A stretch of 33,309 nucleotides of DNA from an uncultured bacterium. Its GTDB lineage: Bacteria > Patescibacteriota > Minisyncoccia > Phycocordibacterales > CAIZLB01. Below are positions 17,679 through 27,261 of this stretch, one piece after another. Location: NCBI GenBank assembly GCA_903864515.1, contig CAIPFZ010000006.1, forward strand, positions 1 to 33,309. The letters are read 5' to 3'. The notes under the pieces are model-generated. The model saw only the letters and a list, made by a program, of their open reading frames with translations, did no database searches and was not told the origin of the DNA. How positions within the stretch are numbered: position 1 is the first letter of the stretch; each line of letters opens with the position of its first letter. The position numbers were made by a program, and so were the translations under genes.

Positions 17679-17951
17679 CTATTTATGTTTGCAAATGAAG
17701 TTCTTAAGATCTTTAACGAAAGGGTCTTTTGGTATTTCATACCAAATTCTTTTTCCTTCACGTGTGGCAATCACAAGTTTTTCTTTTGACATAACTTGAA
17801 GATGGTGTGACACAATGGCGATACTCATTTTTAACTCTTCCGCCATTTCTCCAACGCATACTTTCTTTTTATTGAAAATAATACATAGGATTTTTAATCT
17901 ACTTTCATCTCCGGCTGTACGCATTAATTTTGCTAATTCATTCAAATGCAT
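17679..17951 (-). CDS. ArsR-family HTH transcriptional regulator
   Basis: MHLNELAKLMRTAGDESRLKILCIIFNKKKVCVGEMAEELKMSIAIVSHHLQVMSKEKLVIATREGKRIWYEI. Internal Met at 17951 preferred. Confidence 0.85.
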   Translation of the reverse strand: MHLNELAKLMRTAGDESRLKILCIIFNKKKVCVGEMAEELKMSIAIVSHHLQVMSKEKLVIATREGKRIWYEIPKDPFVKDLKNFICKHK

Positions 17952-18030
17952 GTTTGAATGATATACGATGCAAAACATACTGTCAAGTCTCATGGCGAAA
18001 GCTATAAAATTATGCTATCTTGATAGTACT

Positions 18031-18119
18031 GGAGACGTGTCGGAGTGGTCTAACGTGCCTCTTTGCTAAAGAGGTGTGCCCTTTAAACGGCACCGAGGGT
18101 TCGAATCCCTCCGTCTCCG
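18031..18119 (+). tRNA. tRNA-Ser(GCT)
   Basis: GGAGACG/CGTCTCC acceptor, CCTCT-TTGCTAA-AGAGG anticodon arm (GCT), GTGCC-ctttaaac-GGCAC variable arm, GAGGG-TTCGAAT-CCCTC T arm, discriminator G. Confidence 0.94.
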
Positions 18120-18282
18120 CAGTGAACGAATGAAGTGAGCGAACGGAGGAGACGAGGAAACTGCTTGAGCAGTTCCGTGAGGGATGAGAAAAGTCTGAGT
18201 ATATCGTGCGAAGCCACTGAAGGTGGCGAGTGCGATACGAAGACTGTACAGGTCCTGTAAGGACCGAATCCTTCCGTCTCCG
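18120..18282 (+). repeat. tRNA-Ser-derived structured satellite downstream of tRNA-Ser(GCT)
   Basis: CGAATCCTTCCGTCTCCG (18265-18282) repeats the tRNA 3' end CGAATCCCTCCGTCTCCG (18102-18119) at 17/18 positions. GGAGACG (18148-18154) repeats the tRNA 5' acceptor strand. Internal hairpins at 18156-18176, 18213-18227 and 18251-18265. Confidence 0.75.
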
Positions 18283-18319
18283 TCAAGATAATTTAGTATC
18301 GGTGTGAATTCCAATTAAA

Positions 18320-18850
18320 ATGGAAAATGAAAAAACAACAATCATATTATTTAGAGGACGTCCCGGAGTTGGGAAGAGTGCTGTTTCTGGTGCCTTTGCA
18401 AAAGAATATAGATTAGCGGTACTTAAAAAAGATGATATATATGATTCAGCTGCCACATACATTGAGGATCATGGGGTTAGAAGTAAGATAAGTTATGATT
18501 CTTTGTTTAAGATACTAGAATCTAATATGTCCTCTGGAGTATCATTGGTCCTTGATTATCCTTTTCAAAAAGACGAAGAAGTATTAAAACTTCAAGACTG
18601 GTGTAAAAAGAGGAATGTACATCTTGTTTCTGTGCTAGTCACATGTTCTGATCGGGAGCTTTGGAAAAAAAGATTTAACTTACGCTCGCAAAATCCCTTA
18701 CCAAATCAGCTGATTGTTGATTTTGATGAATTAGAGAGATATTATGGTGAACTATCTTTGAAACCGCTGGAGGATGAAATTGTTATTGATACGGTTGAAT
18801 CTATAGATACTATACTAAAACAACTTAAAATGGTTGAATATAATATATGA
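18320..18850 (+). CDS. P-loop kinase-like protein (AAA_33 / zeta-toxin-like)
   Basis: IILFRGRPGVGKSAVSGAFAKEY Walker A, then VLKKDDIYDSAA, SLVLDYPF, VLVTCSDRELWKKRF. Confidence 0.7.
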   Translation: MENEKTTIILFRGRPGVGKSAVSGAFAKEYRLAVLKKDDIYDSAATYIEDHGVRSKISYDSLFKILESNMSSGVSLVLDYPFQKDEEVLKLQDWCKKRNVHLVSVLVTCSDRELWKKRFNLRSQNPLPNQLIVDFDELERYYGELSLKPLEDEIVIDTVESIDTILKQLKMVEYNI

Positions 18851-18879
18851 GGAATTTATATGTCATAAAACATAATTAA

Positions 18880-19614
18880 ATGCAAAAAATAGAAATAAAA
18901 TTTGAACTTAATAAGGAACTTGATAAGCATGTGATCTGGGATTTTTTAGGACTAGACAAGCCTCCTGTTGGTGGAATAGATTTTGCTGAAAGTATTTTCA
19001 GAGATCATCCGTATTTGATGATACTGAAAGAAAATAACAAATCAGATGAGGAGAATTGGAAAGTGATTTGTGATTATGTTGATGATTTTTATGAAAGAAA
19101 CATTGAAGACTTAAATACATCACTAGAGGCTATACAGAAAGAGTGGAGAAAAGATGAATCTGACTTTTTTGATTATATTAGTTGCATATTCAAGGATCCA
19201 GAAGTTTCAGAAGGGGAATATGCCGGCTATCTGTCAATTATAAATTGTAATCCAAGATTTCTTCACAATAAAACCTTTCAAGTTTTTTATAAACACAAAT
19301 CTGGTACAAATTATGTAATAGCTCATGAAGTTTTGCACTTCTTTTTCTATGATTATGCCAACAAGAGGCATTCTAAGATGTTTGCCGGACTAGATGAAAA
19401 CACAGGTATTTATTGGGATTTAGCGGAATTATTTGATGTAGTAGCTATGTCAGCATCAGATTTCATGTCTAACAGGTATTTTGAAAATATTCATCCATAT
19501 CCAGAGCATGCTAAATATCTTGATGTGGTAAGGAGTATTTGGGATAAGGGACACGATATTGATCGTTGGATTGTTGAATCTTATGAGTATATAAATTCTC
19601 AACCGGTAGCATAA
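18880..19614 (+). CDS. Hypothetical protein with HExxH zincin-like motif
   Basis: NYVIAHEVLHFFFYDYANKRH contains HEVLH; no further family recognised. Confidence 0.55.
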   Translation: MQKIEIKFELNKELDKHVIWDFLGLDKPPVGGIDFAESIFRDHPYLMILKENNKSDEENWKVICDYVDDFYERNIEDLNTSLEAIQKEWRKDESDFFDYISCIFKDPEVSEGEYAGYLSIINCNPRFLHNKTFQVFYKHKSGTNYVIAHEVLHFFFYDYANKRHSKMFAGLDENTGIYWDLAELFDVVAMSASDFMSNRYFENIHPYPEHAKYLDVVRSIWDKGHDIDRWIVESYEYINSQPVA

Positions 19615-19667
19615 AGTTTAAATATGGACTCCTAGAAAAAACACAATCATTATGATAGTGTGTTTAT

Positions 19668-20105
19668 ATGAAAATATTATTTATCTGCAGAGGTAATGTC
19701 GCAAGAAGTCAGATGGCTGAATCTATATTTAACAATATTATGGATCACACCATGATTTCAACTTCCGCTGGAACTTTGGTTGAAAATAAGGATGGAGAGA
19801 GTAGGGATGGTGTTGCGTTAAAAGACACTAAGGGTGCTGAGAATGTTATTGAATCAATTTCATTGATTGGAATTGATATAGCGGATAATGTTAGAACTCA
19901 ATTAACACCAGAAATATTGGAAGATTGTGACAGAGCGGTGGTTATGGCTGAACCTGAAACAATTCCAGATTATCTACAAAAAAGTGACAAAATGATTTTA
20001 TGGCAAGTGGAAGACCCGAAGGGTATGGATTTAGAAGCGACATCGGAAATAAGGGATCAAATAGAGTCACTGATTCATGACTTGATTGCAGAACTTGATC
20101 TATAG
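19668..20105 (+). CDS. Low-molecular-weight phosphatase / arsenate reductase-like protein
   Basis: ILFICRGNVARSQMAESIFNN (C-x5-R); CDRAVVMAEPETIPDYL. Confidence 0.8.
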   Translation: MKILFICRGNVARSQMAESIFNNIMDHTMISTSAGTLVENKDGESRDGVALKDTKGAENVIESISLIGIDIADNVRTQLTPEILEDCDRAVVMAEPETIPDYLQKSDKMILWQVEDPKGMDLEATSEIRDQIESLIHDLIAELDL

Positions 20106-20162
20106 CACAGATTTATTTTTTTATATTACCTAAATATAATATTTGGTATATAATTAAAGTAT

Positions 20163-23100
20163 ATGAAAAAAAACTTTTTGATAAATACTCTGTTCTTAAG
20201 TTTTGTATTATTTAATTTCTGTTTAATTAATACAATTCAATTAAATAAAGCAGAAGCTCTTACTCTAATCCAGGAAGATGTCAGTATGCAATTGTACGTC
20301 CATCAAATTAAATTTGATAACAGTACATACAATGTGGGTAGTGATGTCTCTGGCGTGTTTACTTTGTCAAATACCAGTTCTGTCAGCTTGCAAGACTTCT
20401 ATTATACTGTATCCATTGAGGGTTCAGATGATGGGGTCTTGATTGATGAATCTGTAAAGTCTCCCATCTCTTACATAAAAGAAGATTCAAAGAGAGAGAT
20501 AGGCTTTAGATATGGTCTACCAAAAAGTGTCTCTGGTGACAATAAGCTAATAATCAATGTCTATTTACTGGATGGAACTCTTGTTGCATCGGGTTATCAA
20601 ACAATATACATACAAGGTGAGCCTCAGTTTAAAAACATTAAACCACTTGACGTAGTAATATTGAAAAATGACATTGCATATGAAAAAGACTATGGATTGA
20701 TTCTTGAATCAGGTGACGTCTTATCTACTACTTTTAATTTAAGATCTAATACTTCAATATCTGCATCCGTGGGTGTTTTTCAAAAGGATAGTCCAGATGT
20801 TGTTGATTCAAGGGAAGTGGTATTAAAAGATGGGGATAAAAATGGAAAATATACATTGAATATACCAACAGAAAAACTTTCTCCTGGAAAATATGAGGCA
20901 AGAATTGAATTTAAGGCTAGTTCTAGTGATGTATCAATAAGTCCTATAAAAAAAGATTTCATAATGAATGGTCTGATTTCTAATGTAAAGATGATAACTT
21001 CAGATAAGTTTTCTGTTGCAAAAAATGAAAAATTTAATTTGAATGTAAGTTATGAAGGATATGGCGAAACAGAGGATTCAAGTATTAATGAAAAAATGTA
21101 TGGCTCAACTATTGATATTGTTATAAGAAATGAAAATGACATTGAGATATTTTCAATTTCATCACCAATAGATTTAAGTAAATATGATGGTCAGGTGAGT
21201 GTTCCTGTTAAGGCTGGTGATTCTGCCGAGTACTTAAATATATCAGCGGAAATTAAGGACGGTCTTGGTGCCGTGATTGATTCATACTCAAGTACCTTAC
21301 CTTCTCAAATGGAGGTATCTGAAATGTATCCTGAAAAGGAAAATAACTTATTGTATACAATATTAGGAATTCTATTATTGATAGTAATAATTATTGCGAT
21401 CTATTTAATTAGAAAAGGTGGAAGTAAGGTTAGAAGAAAGATGTCTATAGCCGTAATTGCTTTTGTTGTAATGTTTTTATCCACATTCAATAGTGCCTCA
21501 GCGTTCAGTTCCGTTGACGTGTTGTCTGGAGGTGGTTATAACTTATCCAGCTTCTCTGGTTTAAGCATTGTTTCATCACCTTTACCTGGTTCTGTATCCA
21601 ATTATTCTGCAGGTGATACATTTAGTGTTGGATTCAACTTTAAGAATCCAGGAAGACAACCTATGAATATGTATTATTTATTGCCACCAGATCAAAATAG
21701 TTGGAGCGATTGGAGTTTACCTGATATATCTGTGGAGAAAATGATTCCAAGTAGAACTCTAAGTGTAATCTCTGATAAAAAATATAGAGTTCCAAACACA
21801 TCTGGTGTTTACAATTTTACATTCTATGTTGCTTCAAAAATAAATTCATATGATTGTATGGACATAAGAGGTAACAATAGAAGTGCGTGTGAATCTGCTA
21901 AGAAAACTATTATAGGAAGCTATGTTATCAAAAAGATTGTTCAACCAATTACAGTGGAAGCTTCTTATGCGGTAAATTACAACGGCAGTAGCCAGCCAAT
22001 TACAACTACTCAAGCTGTTAGTTGTAATAATGACCACACAGAAGGGGAAAGGGTTTGCGATGACGGTACTCCAGGTGTTTGGAATTGTGAATCAACGCTT
22101 GGCGCATGTACCTTGGGTTCTGTGCCTGTTGCTGGTGGTGTTATAGTTTCAGGAGGTAAGACTGTTTCTGGAACTAAGATTGGAGTTAAAAGTAGTATTC
22201 CGAGTGTGGTTAAGGGGAATAAATTTTATATAGTAACTGATTTACTAAACTCTGATTGGGTAGACAAAGAATACGCTTATACTGAATTTGTCTATGGAAC
22301 AGCTAAAACAAACACATATCAACCATATAGTCGTAAGAGTAATGTACACACAATTTCTTATGATGGTGTTGATACTGTAGTTGCCACAAGTCAGTATGTT
22401 GGTAAGGAATCAAAATTCACAAATGCTAGGGTTACAATTAAGGAGGTGGGTTCCTTGGTTGCGCCCACGGTCTGCAGAAACATTCCTGAGAGTGAAGTTA
22501 AGAGAATGTTTAATACTCCAAACAATTTGAGTTCTGTTCCTATATGTTCTAGTCCTAGATATACTTTATTTTCAAATGGTTTAAATTCTTACAGCTTATC
22601 AGCTAGAACATCTGGTGGTAATAATAGTAGGGGGTCAACAGCGAGTCTTTCACTTAATGTATGCAGTTATTTAACTTCAAATAACGGTGATTCGTTTTAT
22701 GTTCTAATAGACTCTAATGGTACAAGTTGGGTCAGTACAAGATATGACATGTTTTTATTTACTAAGGGAATACCAAAATCTCTTACCTTCTCTAGTCCGT
22801 CTAAAAAATACAATGTCATATCTGGATCTTATGATGGTGGTTGTACCGTGAAATTTTCAAGCGGGCATGCGGGTAAGAAATCTGATTATACGGTGGCGCA
22901 GATGAAAATAATTGAACTTGGTCCTTGGAATAGTAATATGTGTTATTACAGCGGGTTATCTTACCCGTCTAACTTTAACAGAGGAGCTAAGCTTCCAGCA
23001 CTATCACAATGTCAGGATAGTAATGTAATGACTTGTGCAACAGGTAATGCTGAATGGAGATTGAATCAAGGGGGTGGAGTTTGTTCAAGTTTTCTGAGTT

Positions 23101-23996
23101 GTGTATTTAAGAATAGTAAGAATGAAAATGTATATTCCATATCAGTCGAAGAGAGCTTTAGTTATGACGCAAGTTTTGCCACATCTGGAAATTCATCTAT
23201 ATTGTCATATTTATGGGACTTTAAAAATGGTGATCCATCAGCCTCTTCTGTTAAAAGTGGTAATTTGAAATATGGTACACCAGGAGAAAAGCAAATTGAC
23301 TTGAAGGTTCTTTTGAATGGCACTGTTTTGGAGCAAACTCAGTGTCCTGCGATAAATGTTACTTGCCCATCTGGTGATTGTGGTGGATTTTCCGCTGGTT
23401 GTGGTGTGTCTGAAGTTGAGGACGGTCAAGGTTTGGGTGCGTCTTCTCCTAATTTATGTCTTGCAGGTCAGATTTCATCTGACTTTAGCGAAAAAACCAA
23501 TATTAGAGATGTTTGGGCTTGGAATTGTAAAAGTTCTACTGGTTCAGCATCATGTACAGCTTCTTGTAAGAGTGGGTTGACTTATTGTGAGTCAACAAAA
23601 ACATGTTCTTCTTCTTGCGATGGAGATATATGTCCTGGTGTCAAAGGAATTCAAGGAGAAGATAATCCCATATCCACTGTACTTAATTGTCAGAGGCCTA
23701 AACTTAAGATGAAAGTTACCTTTGATAAGCCTTATGCGGATGAAAATACATCAAAGTGTTCAATGAGTTGGAATCCAATAACCGATCCTGAGAAATCTAG
23801 AAATTATACAAAATGTAAATTGGATGGTGTTGATACTGATAATAGTGTTTTAGGAAAAAAAGTGATTGTTGGTAAGCATAATCTATCTTGTATAACTAAG
23901 GTTGAAGATCCTGAAAATTCATCTGTTTCTCTATCTTCTGATCCATTTAATGTAAGCTTTACTTGCTCAAGAGTCCCTAAGTCAACTGAGAATTAA
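20163..23996 (+). CDS. Large surface/exported protein with internal TM segments and a PKD-like region
   Basis: 1277 aa; N-terminal signal sequence, beta-rich repeats, internal TM (LLYTILGILLLIVIIIAIYLI), a second signal-like segment (MSIAVIAFVVMFLSTFNSASAF), PKD-like SYLWDFKNGDPSASSV, Cys-rich C-terminal third. Confidence 0.8.
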   Translation: MKKNFLINTLFLSFVLFNFCLINTIQLNKAEALTLIQEDVSMQLYVHQIKFDNSTYNVGSDVSGVFTLSNTSSVSLQDFYYTVSIEGSDDGVLIDESVKSPISYIKEDSKREIGFRYGLPKSVSGDNKLIINVYLLDGTLVASGYQTIYIQGEPQFKNIKPLDVVILKNDIAYEKDYGLILESGDVLSTTFNLRSNTSISASVGVFQKDSPDVVDSREVVLKDGDKNGKYTLNIPTEKLSPGKYEARIEFKASSSDVSISPIKKDFIMNGLISNVKMITSDKFSVAKNEKFNLNVSYEGYGETEDSSINEKMYGSTIDIVIRNENDIEIFSISSPIDLSKYDGQVSVPVKAGDSAEYLNISAEIKDGLGAVIDSYSSTLPSQMEVSEMYPEKENNLLYTILGILLLIVIIIAIYLIRKGGSKVRRKMSIAVIAFVVMFLSTFNSASAFSSVDVLSGGGYNLSSFSGLSIVSSPLPGSVSNYSAGDTFSVGFNFKNPGRQPMNMYYLLPPDQNSWSDWSLPDISVEKMIPSRTLSVISDKKYRVPNTSGVYNFTFYVASKINSYDCMDIRGNNRSACESAKKTIIGSYVIKKIVQPITVEASYAVNYNGSSQPITTTQAVSCNNDHTEGERVCDDGTPGVWNCESTLGACTLGSVPVAGGVIVSGGKTVSGTKIGVKSSIPSVVKGNKFYIVTDLLNSDWVDKEYAYTEFVYGTAKTNTYQPYSRKSNVHTISYDGVDTVVATSQYVGKESKFTNARVTIKEVGSLVAPTVCRNIPESEVKRMFNTPNNLSSVPICSSPRYTLFSNGLNSYSLSARTSGGNNSRGSTASLSLNVCSYLTSNNGDSFYVLIDSNGTSWVSTRYDMFLFTKGIPKSLTFSSPSKKYNVISGSYDGGCTVKFSSGHAGKKSDYTVAQMKIIELGPWNSNMCYYSGLSYPSNFNRGAKLPALSQCQDSNVMTCATGNAEWRLNQGGGVCSSFLSCVFKNSKNENVYSISVEESFSYDASFATSGNSSILSYLWDFKNGDPSASSVKSGNLKYGTPGEKQIDLKVLLNGTVLEQTQCPAINVTCPSGDCGGFSAGCGVSEVEDGQGLGASSPNLCLAGQISSDFSEKTNIRDVWAWNCKSSTGSASCTASCKSGLTYCESTKTCSSSCDGDICPGVKGIQGEDNPISTVLNCQRPKLKMKVTFDKPYADENTSKCSMSWNPITDPEKSRNYTKCKLDGVDTDNSVLGKKVIVGKHNLSCITKVEDPENSSVSLSSDPFNVSFTCSRVPKSTEN

Positions 23997-24034
23997 GGTT
24001 TGAAATTTACCGTGTAATTCACATAGATTGCCAA

Positions 24035-24733
24035 TTATGCCTCATAGGCTATAGTCAAACAATCTATACTAAAACACTGAGGGTCTAATAAGGGTATATC
24101 TTCTAGATATGCCCTTATTGTGTTTTCACATTCTATGAGTGTCGAGCCTGTCGTCTTTACATCGTCAATTATTAACAGTCTATAACTTAGTTTGTTGTTT
24201 GTGCTTGTGCTCGTGTTTGTTATCTCTATCTCATCATTAAATGTATTTTGATTAACCCTTCTGATTATTTGTTTTAGATAGTATTTAAAATAATTACTAA
24301 GTTTATATGCGTTCTTGGTTTGCTTCTGCCGTTCTTCTTTATTTAGATTTTTTTGGGAATCCTTATGTAAGCTGGGGATGATCGCATGTGGGATGTAATT
24401 TATTTTGTTGGTAGTTTTGAGTTTATTACCCTCAAAGTCTACTAACTTATTGAATTTGGTTACCTGTTTTGTGAAATACCTAATAAATACATGCATGTGA
24501 TCATAACTTTTTTTGTTCTGCCAAAAGGAAGATGAGGGAGCACATAAAAGTATTGTATTTATTTGGTGATCCTTATTTGCTGTGCCTAAATCTATTTGCT
24601 TATGTAAAATCCTCATCAAATCTAGGCTTTCTGGGGATTTATAGAAATCTTTTTTAGTCTTTAATGACCAGATAATCTTTTTGATATCTGTATTTCCATA
24701 ACAAAACAATGATTTTATAGAATTATTCTTCAT
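24035..24733 (-). CDS. Phosphoribosyltransferase-like protein (ComF-like)
   Basis: PRPP-binding motif YRLLIIDDVKTTGSTLIECENTIRAYL. Confidence 0.6.
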   Translation of the reverse strand: MKNNSIKSLFCYGNTDIKKIIWSLKTKKDFYKSPESLDLMRILHKQIDLGTANKDHQINTILLCAPSSSFWQNKKSYDHMHVFIRYFTKQVTKFNKLVDFEGNKLKTTNKINYIPHAIIPSLHKDSQKNLNKEERQKQTKNAYKLSNYFKYYLKQIIRRVNQNTFNDEIEITNTSTSTNNKLSYRLLIIDDVKTTGSTLIECENTIRAYLEDIPLLDPQCFSIDCLTIAYEA

Positions 24734-24804
24734 ATTTTAATTTTTATAGTGTATACTGTTGATAATAATGTTGCGTTTGTGTAACATCTTTATATAACAC
24801 ACCT

Positions 24805-25926
24805 ATGTCAAATTTTCTCCAAAGAATTTTTAAAGAAAACAATCAGAGCGTAATTGGTGTTGATATTGGGTCTTCTTCTATCAAAGTTGTACAAATAAAA
24901 AAGCATCGTGGCAAGGCCGTTCTTGAAACTTATGGTGAGATTGCTCTTGGTCCGTACGGAGGAGTTGATGTCGGGCAAGTTGTTAATTTGCCTGCAGAGA
25001 AAATTGCAGAGGCTATAAGGGATATCATAAAGGAATCTAATGTCACCAGCTTGGCCTCTGGAGTTTCAATTCCATTTAAATCCAGTCTGGTTTCTTTGGT
25101 GGAATTACCAAAGGCAAGTGATGCTGAATTGAGAGAGATGATTCCAATTGAGGCTCGTAAATATATTCCTGTTCCAATAAGTGAGGTTACTATGGACTGG
25201 TGGGTGATTCCAGACGATCATGGTGATTTAGATTTTCTTGATACAGAGGATGAAGATGGACAAAAAATGTCACCACCTCATAAGGTGCAAGTTCTTGTTG
25301 TATCAATTCACAATGAAGTTCTAAATACATATAGCTCCATTGTTAAGGAATCAGGTCTGGATACTGGCTTTTTTGAAATTGAAATGTTTAGCAGTACAAG
25401 AGCTTTAATATCTGGTGAAATTGATCCAGTCATGATATTTGATATGGGGGCTGCAACTACAAAGATCTATATGTTGGAGAGGGGTGTTATTAAGTCATCC
25501 CATATTATTAATCGTGGCTCCCAAGAGGTTACAAGTAGTATATCTAAGGGTATGAATGTTAGTTTTGATAGAGCAGAACATTTGAAGAGGTCTCTTGGAA
25601 CATTAGGAGAGGTGGATGAGCGTAAGATATATGAAATAATATCAATTACTATGGACTATATCTTTTCAGAGGCAAATAGTGTTTTGTTGAACTATCAAAA
25701 AAGATTTAATAAAACTATTTCAAAAGTAATTTTAACTGGTGGTGGCGTTGCTATGAAAGGCGTTTTGGAGTTGGCGAGAGCTAATTTCCAAACAAATGTT
25801 GAAATGGGGGATCCGTTTAGTAAGATTGAGACTCCCGCTTTCTTGGAGGGAGTACTTCAAACAGCTGGTTTGGAGTTTGCGGTTGCTGTTGGTATTGCAC
25901 TTAGAAAGCTTCAGGAGATTTCATAA
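24805..25926 (+). CDS. pilM: Type IV pilus assembly protein PilM
   Basis: VIGVDIGSSSIKVVQIKK, ELREMIPIEARKYIPVPISEVTMDWWVI, VILTGGGVAMKGV; actin-like ATPase fold motifs. Confidence 0.92.
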   Translation: MSNFLQRIFKENNQSVIGVDIGSSSIKVVQIKKHRGKAVLETYGEIALGPYGGVDVGQVVNLPAEKIAEAIRDIIKESNVTSLASGVSIPFKSSLVSLVELPKASDAELREMIPIEARKYIPVPISEVTMDWWVIPDDHGDLDFLDTEDEDGQKMSPPHKVQVLVVSIHNEVLNTYSSIVKESGLDTGFFEIEMFSSTRALISGEIDPVMIFDMGAATTKIYMLERGVIKSSHIINRGSQEVTSSISKGMNVSFDRAEHLKRSLGTLGEVDERKIYEIISITMDYIFSEANSVLLNYQKRFNKTISKVILTGGGVAMKGVLELARANFQTNVEMGDPFSKIETPAFLEGVLQTAGLEFAVAVGIALRKLQEIS

Positions 25927-26022
25927 TTTAAATAATTTATAAATAAAATTTAATTGTGGAAAACTTTCTAAAATAAGGTGCAATTTAATTTCAATTAATG
26001 ATATACTATATATAAATAATCT

Positions 26023-26694
26023 ATGGATACAAAATTCCAATCATCTTTTATACCTAAGCAACCTGTTAATGAGCCAGTTAGATATCGTTCTGGTTCAAAT
26101 ATATTCTTTCTGATTTCTTTCCTTATATTTATTGTTGGTTGTGTTGGGGTAGGGGGTGTGTATCTTTGGGATAAGCAAATGGATAAGAAAATCACTGATA
26201 TAAACTCTAGTTTGATAAAATTTAGAAATTCATTCGATCAAAACACTATTAGAGAGTTTACATATTTGAATAATAGAATTAATTCAGCGGATGTTTTGTT
26301 GAAACAGCACGTTGCGCCGTCTGTGTTATTTAAGATAATAGGTGACGTGACTCTTAAAAATGTTAGATTCTCAAATTTCAAGTACAGTAATGCTGGATCA
26401 GACAAGGTTTCAATTTCAATGTCAGGTGAAGCTAAAAGTTATGAGGCTGTAGCGCTTCAATCTAGTGCGTTTACTAATCCAAAGCTTAGAAATGTATTCA
26501 GGAATATATTATTCAGTGATCCTGATTTAAATTCAGATGGAACAGCTGTGTTTTCATTTTCAACTGGTATAGACCCATCACTCTTGAATTATTATAAACT
26601 TAAGTCGGATCCAAATAATAGGACGGTGAAGGCGACAACCACTGGATCTACGGTCGATACTGCAAATAGAACAGCGCCAGGTAATAATCCTTAA
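26023..26694 (+). CDS. PilN-like type IV pilus inner-membrane protein
   Basis: Single N-terminal TM then coiled/periplasmic domain; position between pilM and PilO-like gene. Confidence 0.6.
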   Translation: MDTKFQSSFIPKQPVNEPVRYRSGSNIFFLISFLIFIVGCVGVGGVYLWDKQMDKKITDINSSLIKFRNSFDQNTIREFTYLNNRINSADVLLKQHVAPSVLFKIIGDVTLKNVRFSNFKYSNAGSDKVSISMSGEAKSYEAVALQSSAFTNPKLRNVFRNILFSDPDLNSDGTAVFSFSTGIDPSLLNYYKLKSDPNNRTVKATTTGSTVDTANRTAPGNNP

Positions 26695-26702
26695 ATAATA
26701 AT

Positions 26703-27257
26703 ATGAAAATTCTTGCTCAAATATTTTTTATAGCCGTAACGATCGCAGCTTTTGTATTCTATATTAATCCAACTTATGCTTTAATTCAGGAAAAACAAGT
26801 TGAGTTTCAGAGATTGGAGGATGCAAATACTAAAGCTCAAGAGCTTCGTGCTAAAAGAGAAAAACTAACTTCTGATAGAAAGAAGATAGATGATACTCAA
26901 TTGAAAAATCTATCAAAGTTTTTACCTGATGGGGTAGAGAACGTTAGATTGATTATTGATATTCAACATATTGCGAACAAAGTACTTTCTCAAGACATCA
27001 GAGGTGCTAAAGTTATTGGCTCTGCAGGTAAAACTGGTGTAGCAGGGAATGGTGCTACCGTCAGCTCTGATGGTAAGAAATATGGAACAATAGGTCTTAC
27101 CTTTGGTGTTACGACTACTTATGATGAATTTATTGTATTTCTACAAAGCTTAGAGGATAACTTGAGATTGGTGGACGTTACTGACATATCATTCAGTGCG
27201 TCTGACGATGATAAGTATGATTTTAATATTGTATTGCAGACTTATTGGCTAAAATAA
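26703..27257 (+). CDS. PilO-like type IV pilus inner-membrane protein
   Basis: Short N-terminal TM, coiled-coil, LSKFLPDGVENVRLIIDIQHIANK, TTTYDEFIVFLQSLEDNLRLVDVTDISF. Confidence 0.7.
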   Translation: MKILAQIFFIAVTIAAFVFYINPTYALIQEKQVEFQRLEDANTKAQELRAKREKLTSDRKKIDDTQLKNLSKFLPDGVENVRLIIDIQHIANKVLSQDIRGAKVIGSAGKTGVAGNGATVSSDGKKYGTIGLTFGVTTTYDEFIVFLQSLEDNLRLVDVTDISFSASDDDKYDFNIVLQTYWLK

Positions 27258-27261
27258 AAAT

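Noticed and set aside
18066-18314. Two minus-strand ORFs (...RRRDSNPRCRLKGTPL and ...GDGGIRTLGAV)
   Set aside because: Antisense translations of the tRNA-Ser gene and its structured tail; a classic spurious-ORF pattern.
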